DNA of 59,216 nucleotides, from positions 1 through 59,216 of the forward strand of contig JAHXDM010000022.1 in the NCBI GenBank assembly GCA_019468145.1, given 5' to 3'. Position 1 is the first letter of the stretch; each line of letters opens with the position of its first letter. The stretch is from Rickettsia endosymbiont of Bradysia coprophila. GTDB taxonomy: Bacteria; Pseudomonadota; Alphaproteobacteria; Rickettsiales; Rickettsiaceae. Below are positions 25,522 to 32,067 of the stretch, piece by piece. Made by a program: the position numbers and the translations under genes. Below the pieces are notes generated by a model, which was not told where the DNA came from, did no database searches, and was given only the letters and a program-made list of their open reading frames with translations.

Positions 25522-26039
25522 ACCTTCTCTGCCTGCTCCTGCCATGCGCCCAGGTCGACGGTGGGACGCATGGGCAGCGTCCAGTGCCCCGGCGGTACGC
25601 CGTCGCCACCTTCACCCAGCGGCACGCCCGTTTCCGGGTTGACCTTGGCGAAGTTGCCCCAGCCCATCAACCGGCCTTGCTGGCCGATCAGGCGCTGGAC
25701 CTCACGCATGCACTTCACGTCGCCTTTCATGGCGCCCAGCATGGCCCTGGCCAGTACCTTTTCCAGGCGGGCATAGGCCAGCGCGCGCAGGCGGTCGCTG
25801 GCCTCTTTCTGTTCTTCGTCCAGCTCCTGCAGGGCGTGCGTCAGGTGGGTGTGCACCACCGACTTGCTGCGGTTCACGCGGGCCGCGATTTCATCAAGGG
25901 TCAGCCCCAGCGTGCGGTACGCCAGGATTTCGCTGCGCAGCTGTGCGGCCTCGGCGTAGCGCGGCTGTGCGGTACGCCTGGAACGCTTCGCCCCCGGCTT
26001 GGCCGGGGGCGTCTTCGGGGTCTTTCCCTTGCTTGGCAT
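25482..26039 (-). CDS. Terminase small subunit, 185 aa
   Basis: This is the DNA-recognition subunit. The protein has 185 residues from the ATG at 26039. The N-terminus is Lys/Pro-rich, and a helix-turn-helix follows at about residues 38-62 (LGLTLDEIAARVNRSKSVVH). A helical oligomerisation region (EEQKEASDRLRALAYARLEK) comes next, then a Trp/Pro-rich tail likely to touch the large subunit. It lies directly before the large subunit gene and overlaps it. A 9-bp GC hairpin (25990-26010) sits about 30 bases into the gene. Confidence 0.88.
   Translation of the reverse strand: MPSKGKTPKTPPAKPGAKRSRRTAQPRYAEAAQLRSEILAYRTLGLTLDEIAARVNRSKSVVHTHLTHALQELDEEQKEASDRLRALAYARLEKVLARAMLGAMKGDVKCMREVQRLIGQQGRLMGWGNFAKVNPETGVPLGEGGDGVPPGHWTLPMRPTVDLGAWQEQAEKVWHEQQARAGKAG
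25990..26010. other. GC hairpin in the 5' part of the small terminase gene
   Basis: GCCCCCGGC / GCCGGGGGC with a 3-base loop forms a perfect 9-bp stem inside the Lys/Pro-rich coding region. Packaging sites often lie in or next to small-terminase genes, so this could be part of a recognition site, or a translation brake. It could also simply follow from the Pro/Ala codons. Confidence 0.35.
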
Positions 26040-26040
26040 G

Positions 26041-26340
26041 TCAGCCCTGGTCGTGGTCGGTAGCGGCCGGATCCTGCACCACGGTGCGCAGGTTGATTGC
26101 CTCGCGCAATGCCCACTCATCCAGGCGCTTTCCGCGGTCGACCACCTCCGCATCACCGATGGCCTGCAACACGATAGCTGCATCCTCGCGCACCGTCAGC
26201 GGGTGGTCGCGGCCCTCCAGCGCTACGGTGGCGCGCGCTGCATTGCCGTCGCGCATCTGCAGCCTGGTCACGGTCACCACGCGATCGGCGCGGACGTGGA
26301 CCTCATCCCCGTTGGAGTTGGTCAGAACGATGAAAGCCAT
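26041..26340 (-). CDS. Unknown protein, 99 aa
   Basis: The protein has 99 residues from the ATG at 26340. The N-terminal half is beta-like (MAFIVLTNSNGDEVHVRADR, then VVTVTRLQM) and the C-terminal half helical (DEWALREAINLRTVV). It ends one base before the small terminase start, so it belongs to the packaging transcript. No family recognised. Confidence 0.7.
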   Translation of the reverse strand: MAFIVLTNSNGDEVHVRADRVVTVTRLQMRDGNAARATVALEGRDHPLTVREDAAIVLQAIGDAEVVDRGKRLDEWALREAINLRTVVQDPAATDHDQG

Positions 26341-26344
26341 TGGG

Positions 26345-26713
26345 TTACGCCTCGCTGCAGGGGCCCGACAGGGGCCGGTCGAAAATCCTTTCCAGTACGT
26401 CGGAAAGGCGCTGGTAGTCCTCTGCCGCAGCCGCGAAACGCTCCTGTGCTTCGGAGTACTCGCCAGCGGCGGCCAGCCAGATATCGCTATCCAGGTTGTC
26501 GGCCTGGGCCTGCAGCTCGCCGGCAAAGTAACCCTTGGCCAACAGCTGCCTGACCGCCGGCAGCGCCTCCTGCAGGTCATCGTCGGTCGCATCGAAGTGA
26601 CAGCAGTTGTCCGTGCACATGGTGGCCACGATCACGCGGAAAACTTCGGGCGCTCGCTCGATGATCTGCTGGGGCAGCAGCTGCTGCCCGTTCCCCTGGT
26701 CCTGTGTGGTCAT
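26345..26713 (-). CDS. Unknown helical protein, 122 aa
   Basis: The protein has 122 residues from the ATG at 26713, mainly helical and acidic (QIIERAPEVFRVIVATMC, then YSEAQERFAAAAEDYQRLSD). A CTDNCCHFD stretch near residue 33 could bind metal. It lies between two unknown genes in the pre-terminase run. Function unknown. Confidence 0.68.
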   Translation of the reverse strand: MTTQDQGNGQQLLPQQIIERAPEVFRVIVATMCTDNCCHFDATDDDLQEALPAVRQLLAKGYFAGELQAQADNLDSDIWLAAAGEYSEAQERFAAAAEDYQRLSDVLERIFDRPLSGPCSEA

Positions 26714-26717
26714 GGCG

Positions 26718-27419
26718 TCAGTCCTGCGGGTCGCTGTGGACCACGCCCGAGTCGCCAAGGTCGAGCCCCGGCTGCTGCAGGTCGGCCTGCGGCTGCTGGA
26801 TTTCGTCGGCGGCGTTCAGCTCGCCGGCCAGCACCAGGATGACCTGCTGCTGTACCGACTCGGTCAGGTTCTCATCGATCAGGTGGGCGGGGATGGCCAG
26901 CACGGCCTTGGCGCCTTTCTTGATCGTGATCTGCTCCAGGGTGGCCACGATGTGGTGCGTGCCGCGGGCGGCCAGCTCGCGCACGGTCAGGCGGGCGACC
27001 TCGCGCACGCGCTGGGTGGCGCGCTCCAGGATGGTTTCCTGCTGGTCCTCGGTCAGGGTCTGCCACGGCTTCGACAGCGCGCGCAGCTCCTGCACCACCA
27101 CGTCCATCAAGCCGTCGCCCAGCACCAGCTCGGCCTTGGGGGCAACGGTGGCCAGCAGGTTGCGCTGGTCGTCGCGGGCGGCGGCGTCGATCGCGGCCTG
27201 GTCCAGCTTGTCGAACGCCTGGATGCAGTAGCCGCGGCGCTCCACGTCGCTGGCCGCGTTCCAGGCTGCAGGCACCTGGGATTCGTCCAGGCCAGGGAAT
27301 GCCTGGTGGTACAGCTTCACCGCGTGTTCGGCGATCAGCTCGCCGGCGGAGATTACCCGGCCGCTGGCCAGGGTGAACTCGGGTTCCATGCCAGCGTAGC
27401 CGGCGTAAGTGGGCGACAT
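26718..27419 (-). CDS. Unknown acidic protein, first gene of the packaging transcript, 233 aa
   Basis: The protein has 233 residues from the ATG at 27419 with CTGGAG nine bases ahead. It looks soluble and helical, with FTLASGRVISAGELIAEHAV and a long DQQETILERATQRVREVARL helix, and an acidic Gln-rich end. No family recognised. A well-formed promoter (27504-27533) lies 85 bases upstream, making it the first gene of the run leading into terminase. Confidence 0.72.
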   Translation of the reverse strand: MSPTYAGYAGMEPEFTLASGRVISAGELIAEHAVKLYHQAFPGLDESQVPAAWNAASDVERRGYCIQAFDKLDQAAIDAAARDDQRNLLATVAPKAELVLGDGLMDVVVQELRALSKPWQTLTEDQQETILERATQRVREVARLTVRELAARGTHHIVATLEQITIKKGAKAVLAIPAHLIDENLTESVQQQVILVLAGELNAADEIQQPQADLQQPGLDLGDSGVVHSDPQD

Positions 27420-27503
27420 GCGTTTTTCTCCAGTAAGGGTGTTGGTGTTCGGGGGATTCGTGTTTCGTCCCGCTTTTCCCCCGTGCCCAGCTCGGGCGTG
27501 GTC

Positions 27504-27533
27504 ACTGTATCAGCTCGCTTATCGCTGTAGCAA
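27504..27533 (-). promoter_or_regulatory. Promoter for the packaging/head run (TTGCTA-18-TACAGT)
   Basis: On the minus strand TTGCTA (27533-27528), an 18-base spacer ending in TGA, and TACAGT (27509-27504) form a -35 and extended -10. The same hexamers, spacing and TGATACAGT block recur at 38143-38114. It lies between the ParB-like gene stop (27547) and the 233-residue gene (27419). Confidence 0.75.
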
Positions 27534-27546
27534 TGACGCCGGGGTG

Positions 27547-28296
27547 TCAGACGGGTGGCAATCGCTCGCAGGCCTTGCCGGTCATGGCCTCCCACACCGT
27601 AACCATTGAGTCGCACAGGTGCGCGTCGTCGGTGATGATGAACAGCGGGCCGGCGGATTTCGTCCTGGCCAGGGCCGTGATGATGGCCGATGCAATGTCC
27701 AGAACGGGTGCCCCGGGTTGTCCTGCAGTTACCGCCAGGCGGTGTGCGTCGTCGTCAATGTCGCCACACAGCAGCCGGTGCTGGCCCAAGGCGATGATTT
27801 CGCCCCACACCGTGGTGGGCTCCTCGGGCTTGCTCTTGCCGCCACCGTCGCCACCGTCGCCGGTACCGAGCTGGGGCTGCAGCTCCTGCAGGAACTCCAG
27901 CAGCGGCTCGTTGGTCGCTTCGACCTGGGCCAGCAGCTCGTTGAGCAAGTCGGCGTCGGTACCGGCCATTGCAGCGATAGGGTCGAGGGTGGCCAGCGCA
28001 ATGCGCTCCTCGTTCTCGGTCAGCTCGACGTACACCACGGGGATGGTGGGCTCGTTGCGCCGCAGGGCGCGGCTGACCCGCAGGTGGCCATCAACGACGT
28101 GGCCGGTAGTGCGGTTGACGATCACGCGCTGGATCCAGCCGATTTCGTCCAGGGCGCCGTCGATCGCGCGGCCCTGCTCGGTGCTGTGCACTCGGAAGTT
28201 GTAGGGGTTGGCCAACAGGTCGGCCGGGGAGATTTCCCCCTCCCCAACGATCCGCGATCGCCAGGTGTCAGGGGTGGGCTTCTTCTTACGGGGCAT
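27547..28296 (-). CDS. ParB-like protein with degenerate methyltransferase tail, 249 aa
   Basis: The protein has 249 residues from the ATG at 28296. Residues about 21-110 form a ParB/Spo0J nuclease-like domain: EISPADLLANPYNFRVHS, then GHVVDGHLRV. Next come a Gly/Asp-rich linker and, at 171-179, GQHRLLCGD, the standard lead-in to N6-adenine or N4-cytosine methyltransferases in ParB-methylase fusions. The catalytic D/N-P-P-Y/F block is missing. Only a short end remains (DDAHLCDSMVTVWEAMTG). So the methylase is probably dead or was deleted, leaving a DNA-binding protein. It lies alone between two strong terminators and the next promoter. Confidence 0.75.
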   Translation of the reverse strand: MPRKKKPTPDTWRSRIVGEGEISPADLLANPYNFRVHSTEQGRAIDGALDEIGWIQRVIVNRTTGHVVDGHLRVSRALRRNEPTIPVVYVELTENEERIALATLDPIAAMAGTDADLLNELLAQVEATNEPLLEFLQELQPQLGTGDGGDGGGKSKPEEPTTVWGEIIALGQHRLLCGDIDDDAHRLAVTAGQPGAPVLDIASAIITALARTKSAGPLFIITDDAHLCDSMVTVWEAMTGKACERLPPV

Positions 28297-28459
28297 GGGT
28301 CCGCGCTCCAGGTGGGTGGCGCGCGCAGTGTACGCCCAGGGCTGGGCTGTTCGCGGAATGGCCGGAATGCGTCACTGAACAGGCGCGGAGCGTCCACAAA
28401 AATCGAAAAAGCGTGCGTGGGTGGCGCGGATCCGGCCGAGCCGAGCTTGGCTCTGCCCT

Positions 28460-28500
28460 GGAAAGAAGAAGGCCCCGACCAGGGGGTGGTCGGGGCCTTC
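28460..28500 (-). terminator. Second terminator, perfect 14-bp stem
   Basis: GAAGGCCCCGACCA / TGGTCGGGGCCTTC (28468-28481 and 28487-28500) with a 5-base loop is followed on the minus strand by TTCTTCTTT. It acts as a backup for the terminator at 28581-28618 and separates the lysis run from the ParB-like gene. Confidence 0.85.
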
Positions 28501-28580
28501 GGGGGGCGGATAGCTGGCTCGACAGGATCCGCGGGTGGCCAGGGGATTGGCCTGTGCTGTGGAAGGGCACGGGGCGATCC

Positions 28581-28618
28581 TAAAACGAAAAACCCCCGGG
28601 GTGCAATCCCCGGGGGTA
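28581..28618 (-). terminator. Rho-independent terminator of the lysis run
   Basis: On the minus strand ACCCCCGGGG-ATTGCA-CCCCGGGGGT forms a 10-bp stem followed by TTTTCGTTTT. It is the first strong terminator below the Rz1 stop (28880). Confidence 0.9.
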
Positions 28619-28879
28619 GTCGGCCTGTGCCTTGGGCCGCAGGGTGGCACCCCTTTGGCTTGGTCCCGGTCGCCCCCGGGTCCGCGGCTCCTATCGCTCA
28701 CTGGAGAGTGAGTGGAACCTGGCTGTCAGCTTCCCATGTACCGCCAGCCAGTTGTTGCTCGAAAGGTTCGCGCGCCACTTGATGCCGCCGGGTGTCCCGG
28801 TTTGTCCCTGTCCGCAATGCTGAGTTGCGGGGCGGCGGTGACCCGTTTTTTTCTGCCCGGGTGAACCTTGGGCCGAATC

Positions 28880-29269
28880 CTACGGGGGCGTGCCGGCGTC
28901 GTCAATCGCGGCCTGCAGCGCGCGCCTGGTGCGCAGGCATCGCCACTGGTACCAGCTGCAGCTCGGCAGGCGCGATTGCTCGATGCGGAGCGTGGCGGCG
29001 TTGACGAACCGGCGAATGCGGCGCTTGTCGTCATTCTGCAGCCAGTTGGTGTCCTCCAGGGCGATGGTCAGGCCGAACAGCTGTTCGCCGTCCTTCGCGT
29101 CTTCAGTCCTGGTCACCACTCCCTGGGGCTCGCGCTCCCTGGTCAGCTGCTCCACGCCCAGGCGCACCAGTTGCAAGTCGGTCGCGGGCTTCACGTCGCT
29201 GGCGGGCAAGCTCGCGCAGCTGCACAGGAATGTCAGCGCGCATCCAATGATCCAGGCTCGGGTTTTCAC
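28880..29269 (-). CDS. Rz1-like outer-membrane spanin, 129 aa
   Basis: This is the outer-membrane half of the spanin pair, which disrupts the outer membrane in the last step of lysis. The start is a GTG at 29269, nested inside Rz in another frame. Residues 1-20 are a lipoprotein signal (VKTRAWIIGCALTFLCSC) with Cys near 18 as the probable lipidated residue. The periplasmic part is longer than most Rz1 proteins (about 110 residues) and not especially Pro-rich, so the C-terminal half may have an added function. The nested position in Rz strongly supports the call. Confidence 0.78.
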   Translation of the reverse strand: MKTRAWIIGCALTFLCSCASLPASDVKPATDLQLVRLGVEQLTREREPQGVVTRTEDAKDGEQLFGLTIALEDTNWLQNDDKRRIRRFVNAATLRIEQSRLPSCSWYQWRCLRTRRALQAAIDDAGTPP

Positions 29270-29549
29270 GGCGCAGCTTCTCCAGGTCGCGGGCCATCTG
29301 CGCGGTGTCGGCGGTGATGCGGACCTCCACGCGCTGGCGGTCGGTGGTGGTGGTGGCCAGGTCATCGGCGATCGCGCCGGCGGCCGCGGCGGTGTTGTCG
29401 CGCTGCTCGATGCGCTCGGCACCGGTGCGGGCGTCCTCGCGCCAGGTGCGGATCTGCAGCCAGGTGGCCACCAGGACGATGGCCAGCAGCAGGTAGATGG
29501 CCAGGCGGGCGGCGTTTCGGGCGGCCCAGCTCTGCGGGGTATCGATCAC
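29103..29549 (-). CDS. Rz-like inner-membrane spanin, 148 aa
   Basis: This is the inner-membrane spanin. It starts at a GTG at 29549, overlapping the previous stop as GTGA. Residues about 14-32 are one membrane segment (RLAIYLLLAIVLVATWLQI), followed by a charged coiled coil through residue 125 (QMARDLEKLRRENPSLDHWM) that would span the periplasm. It overlaps the Rz1 gene in a different frame, as in most Rz/Rz1 pairs. Confidence 0.85.
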   Translation of the reverse strand: MIDTPQSWAARNAARLAIYLLLAIVLVATWLQIRTWREDARTGAERIEQRDNTAAAAGAIADDLATTTTDRQRVEVRITADTAQMARDLEKLRRENPSLDHWMRADIPVQLRELARQRREARDRLATGAPGRGAADQGARAPGSGDQD

Positions 29550-29974
29550 GGCAGCGGCCCCTGCGGGCCGGCCATCGGCTTGCGGCTGCGGCGCGGGCGG
29601 AAGCTATCGCGCAGCGCGCGCCACTCGCCGCGGATCCGGGCGCGCAGGCCCTGGTCGCGCCATTCGTGGGTGCGGCGGTGCACGCCCAGGATGAAGTCCC
29701 ACCACGGCGGCATGCCCGGGGTCGTCAACCACACCAGCGCCCAGGACCAGGCCAGGCCTGCAGTGCGCCAGGTTGCGCTCGGGTACGCCCATCCATCCTT
29801 GGTGAACGGCATGGCCAGCATGATGATGCCCATGCCCCCCACGCCGATCATGCCCAGGCGCCGGACGTGGTCGGTTGTGGCCCATTGCGCGCGGTCCATG
29901 TCAGCCAGGCGCGCAACGGCGGTGATGAACAGGATTACCCACGCGGGGGCAGCGATCAGATACCAGGAATTCAT
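29546..29974 (-). CDS. Membrane protein, second holin/antiholin candidate, 142 aa
   Basis: The ATG at 29974 overlaps the previous stop (ATGA). The protein has 142 residues with probable membrane segments at about 5-22 (YLIAAPAWVILFITAVA), 40-58 (MIGVGGMGIIMLAMPF) and 72-86 (GLAWSWALVWLTTPG), then a basic soluble tail. Position between another membrane protein and the spanins suggests a holin or antiholin. Sequence alone does not settle the function. Confidence 0.68.
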   Translation of the reverse strand: MNSWYLIAAPAWVILFITAVARLADMDRAQWATTDHVRRLGMIGVGGMGIIMLAMPFTKDGWAYPSATWRTAGLAWSWALVWLTTPGMPPWWDFILGVHRRTHEWRDQGLRARIRGEWRALRDSFRPRRSRKPMAGPQGPLP

Positions 29975-30450
29975 GGGCGGGGGCCCTCATCGTCGGACGG
30001 GGCATTCTGCCCCGGGTTGGCGGGGGTTGGCGTGCGCTTGCGCATCCAGGGGATGAAATCGGACAGCTTCAGGTCAGCCGTGAACTGGCCCTGCGCCCAT
30101 TTCTTGATCGGGTCGAACAGGTAATACACCGCGATCGCGGTCAACCCTGTGACGGCGCCCTCTGCAGCCTGGACGTCCCAATGCCAGCCGGTGATCGCCG
30201 GCACGCCGCCCACCAGCAGGCTGGCCATGACGATGGTGGACAGGGAGCGGATGACCAGGCGCCCGCCTGGCCGCGGCGGGTTGTTGTCGTAGCCCAGGGC
30301 GGCCAGCGTGCCCAGGGCGGCGCCCACGATCGTGGTTGCTCCCACGCCGATCACGGGCACCGTCATGTCGTTGGACAGGCTGGACAGGAACGCCGGCACG
30401 CCGGCGATCACCGTCACCGCGATGCCGGCGGCTTTCTCCGCGGCCATCAC
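29971..30450 (-). CDS. Membrane protein, holin candidate, 159 aa
   Basis: The start at the GTG at 30450 overlaps the endolysin stop as GTGA; an ATG follows at 30447. The protein has three or four hydrophobic segments: AGIAVTVIAGVPAFLSSL, VIGVGATTIVGAALGTLA, STIVMASLLVGGVPAIT and GAVTGLTAIAVYYLF. It ends in a charged tail. Directly after the endolysin, this is the best holin candidate, though it is larger than classic class I or II holins. Confidence 0.7.
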   Translation of the reverse strand: MMAAEKAAGIAVTVIAGVPAFLSSLSNDMTVPVIGVGATTIVGAALGTLAALGYDNNPPRPGGRLVIRSLSTIVMASLLVGGVPAITGWHWDVQAAEGAVTGLTAIAVYYLFDPIKKWAQGQFTADLKLSDFIPWMRKRTPTPANPGQNAPSDDEGPRP

Positions 30451-30926
30451 CGGGCGACCGCCTGCAGCTCAAAATGCGGGCCATCCAGGAACGCCTTACG
30501 GCCTGCGCGCTTGCGCTCGGCGGTGTAGGCCTGGCGCGCGGCCAGGATCTGCGCCGGGCTGGCCAGCTGGTTGAGATTGAACCACCCGCCGCCCCACCGG
30601 ATCTGTACGCCCAGCTGGATGGCCGCGCGGCGCATGGCGTCGGCGATCACGTCGTAACGCTCCCAGGGATCCCATGCCACCTTGCCATTCACCCAGGCGG
30701 CCAGGTCGACGGCGTGGCCGTAGCCGTCGCCCTGCACCAGGTGCTTGCTGTCCATCGTCTGGCTGGAGCCCTTGGCCACGTTCGCTTTCTGCGCCGCCAG
30801 GCTGCGCACGCCCTCCAGGACGGTGAAGTCCTGGGCGGACAGGGTGATGGCCAGCTGCACCACCTGGACCAGGCGCGGGTGCACGCCCTTCAGGTTGGCC
30901 AGCGATCGTGAACCGAGTTGATACAT
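30447..30926 (-). CDS. Endolysin, M15-type L-alanyl-D-glutamate peptidase, 159 aa
   Basis: This enzyme cuts the peptide stems of the cell wall. The start at the ATG at 30926 is chosen for the GGGGG ribosome site eight bases ahead. The zinc ligands of the M15 family are visible: SKH with H62, GHAVDLA with D74, and GPHFE with H151. There is no signal peptide or membrane segment, so release depends on a holin. At 159 residues it fits single-domain phage M15 lysins. It is the first gene of the lysis set and follows a Mor-type activator gene. Confidence 0.92.
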   Translation of the reverse strand: MYQLGSRSLANLKGVHPRLVQVVQLAITLSAQDFTVLEGVRSLAAQKANVAKGSSQTMDSKHLVQGDGYGHAVDLAAWVNGKVAWDPWERYDVIADAMRRAAIQLGVQIRWGGGWFNLNQLASPAQILAARQAYTAERKRAGRKAFLDGPHFELQAVAR

Positions 30927-30979
30927 GGTGATGCCCCCGTGTGGAATGGGGGGCATTGTTCACCGATTGGCCGCCGGCG

Positions 30980-31357
30980 TCAGGTGCGGGAACCCGCACG
31001 CTGCAGGCGCAGCTCGCGGTGCCCCATCGCGTCCAGGATTGTCTGGATCTGCCGGCGGCTCACGCCGTACAGGCACGACAGGGACAGAATGCTGCTCCCC
31101 GCCGTGAAGTCGCTCACGATCGCCGCATTGCGCAGGTCGATCAGGAAATTACGCTCGGCCGGCAGGTCGAGCTCGGTGCTGCCGTAGCGCCTGGCCAGCT
31201 TCTGCGCCGACTCCAGCCCAACGACAAAGGCCAGGGGGTGGTCCTGGCCCAGGGATTCGGGAACCTTGATGCGTCGACCACCCCAGGCGCGCAGCAGCTC
31301 GATGGCGTGGTGGTGGCCGATCAGCTGCACCAGGTCATCCAGAATCGCGCTTGCCAT
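30980..31357 (-). CDS. Mor-family transcription activator, 125 aa
   Basis: The protein has 125 residues from the ATG at 31357. It matches the Mor/C family of Mu activators: an N-terminal dimer part (LVQLIGHHHAIELLRAWGG, IKVPESL, HPLAFVVGLESAQKLARRYG), then a C-terminal helix-turn-helix (SILSLSCLYGVSRRQIQTIL). Mu Mor and C turn on middle and late genes at promoters lacking a good -35. Here the gene is immediately upstream of the lysis genes, so late or lysis activation is the likely role. No other Mu regulatory or transposition gene was found. Confidence 0.85.
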   Translation of the reverse strand: MASAILDDLVQLIGHHHAIELLRAWGGRRIKVPESLGQDHPLAFVVGLESAQKLARRYGSTELDLPAERNFLIDLRNAAIVSDFTAGSSILSLSCLYGVSRRQIQTILDAMGHRELRLQRAGSRT

Positions 31358-31375
31358 CGTTTCCCCTTCGCTTCA

Positions 31376-31801
31376 CTAAACCGCAGAAAGCCTATCACCT
31401 GTAGCGGATTGCTGCAGGACAAAGGCCTGGACCTCGATAAGCTCCAGCTCGGTGCCGAACGTCTCGCGGAACTCCCGGCCGTTGTCATGCAGGTTCGGGC
31501 CCCAGCGCGCGCGGGCCTCCTCCTTCGACATGCCAAGGGCATGCAGCTGCTGGGTGCCAAAGTGGTGCCACAGACAGCACCCGTAGCCGTCCAGGTGGCC
31601 CATGCGCAGGTTTCCGCTCTTGCAGTGCTGGTAGGTGACCATTGGCAGCGGCATGCCGTCGTCGTCGTCGCCACCGCGCACGGCGTGCGCTGGGTCGATC
31701 AGGCCCAGCTGCACGCCGACCAGGCAGGGGATGCACACCCGGGTCTTGCACGCCTCCATGTGCGCCCATTCGCGCTTGCTGGCTCGCTTGCTGCCGATCA
31801 T
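31376..31801 (-). CDS. Ref-like / HNH-type nuclease candidate, 141 aa
   Basis: The ATG at 31801 overlaps the HTH gene stop (ATGA); a GTG three codons earlier is an alternative. The protein has two Cys (CIPC near residue 24) and a conserved block MVTYQHCKSGNLRMGHLDGY followed by CCLWHH and a downstream H. This is like the P1 Ref recombination-enhancing nuclease family, where a His-rich zinc/HNH core cuts DNA with RecA. The family match is by pattern only. It lies between an HTH protein and the Mor-family activator. Confidence 0.6.
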   Translation of the reverse strand: MIGSKRASKREWAHMEACKTRVCIPCLVGVQLGLIDPAHAVRGGDDDDGMPLPMVTYQHCKSGNLRMGHLDGYGCCLWHHFGTQQLHALGMSKEEARARWGPNLHDNGREFRETFGTELELIEVQAFVLQQSATGDRLSAV

Positions 31802-32067
31802 ACGTCCCACCCTTCATGGCGCGCGGCCAGGCGGTGCAGCAGCTGTCGATCGACGCCCAGGTGATTGGCGATCGCCGTCACCTGGTGCGGCTGCAGTGAG
31901 CGCTTGCCGCGTGACTTCGACAGCCTGGCTCGGATGGTATCCGGCTTCATGCCAACCGCCTTGGCCAGGGCGGTGAGCGTGACGTCCTTTTGCCAGGCCG
32001 CCAGCTTGACCATGCCGGCGAACGTCTCCGGGTCGTATCCGTGCTGGCGGACAGGATCCAGCCTCAC
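31798..32067 (-). CDS. Helix-turn-helix DNA-binding protein, 89 aa
   Basis: The start at the GTG at 32067 overlaps the previous stop as GTGA. The protein has 89 residues with a helix-turn-helix at about residues 28-50 (LTALAKAVGMKPDTIRARLS) and a second helical part (QPHQVTAIANHLGVDRQLLH). It is a probable transcription regulator in the middle gene run. Target unknown. Confidence 0.7.
   Translation of the reverse strand: MRLDPVRQHGYDPETFAGMVKLAAWQKDVTLTALAKAVGMKPDTIRARLSKSRGKRSLQPHQVTAIANHLGVDRQLLHRLAARHEGWDV

Larger units (their letters stand above)
28297..28879. other. Non-coding region between lysis and packaging genes
   Basis: These 583 bases carry no convincing gene. They hold two minus-strand terminators (28581-28618 and 28460-28500), a short dyad CGCTCAC-TGGAGA-GTGAGTG near 28694-28713 (one mismatch), and CCGCAA-TGCTGAG-TTGCGG at about 28812-28830. 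A T7 run follows near 28850. It is the only gap over 300 bases in the unit. Position next to the packaging run makes it a candidate packaging or end site; no cos-like signal could be proved. Confidence 0.6.

Noticed and set aside
28372-28701. Minus-strand frame of 109 codons in the non-coding gap
   Set aside because: It reads straight through both terminator hairpins and has Pro/Arg/Ser-rich, low-complexity sequence without a ribosome site.
28620-28800. tRNA-like folding near 28640-28790
   Set aside because: I looked for a T-arm (GGTTCGANTCC) and a closing acceptor stem on both strands and found no consistent cloverleaf.
30447-30956. Earlier start (30956) for the endolysin
   Set aside because: The extra ten residues lack a ribosome site, while the ATG at 30926 has a G-rich site at the right distance and begins the folded part.
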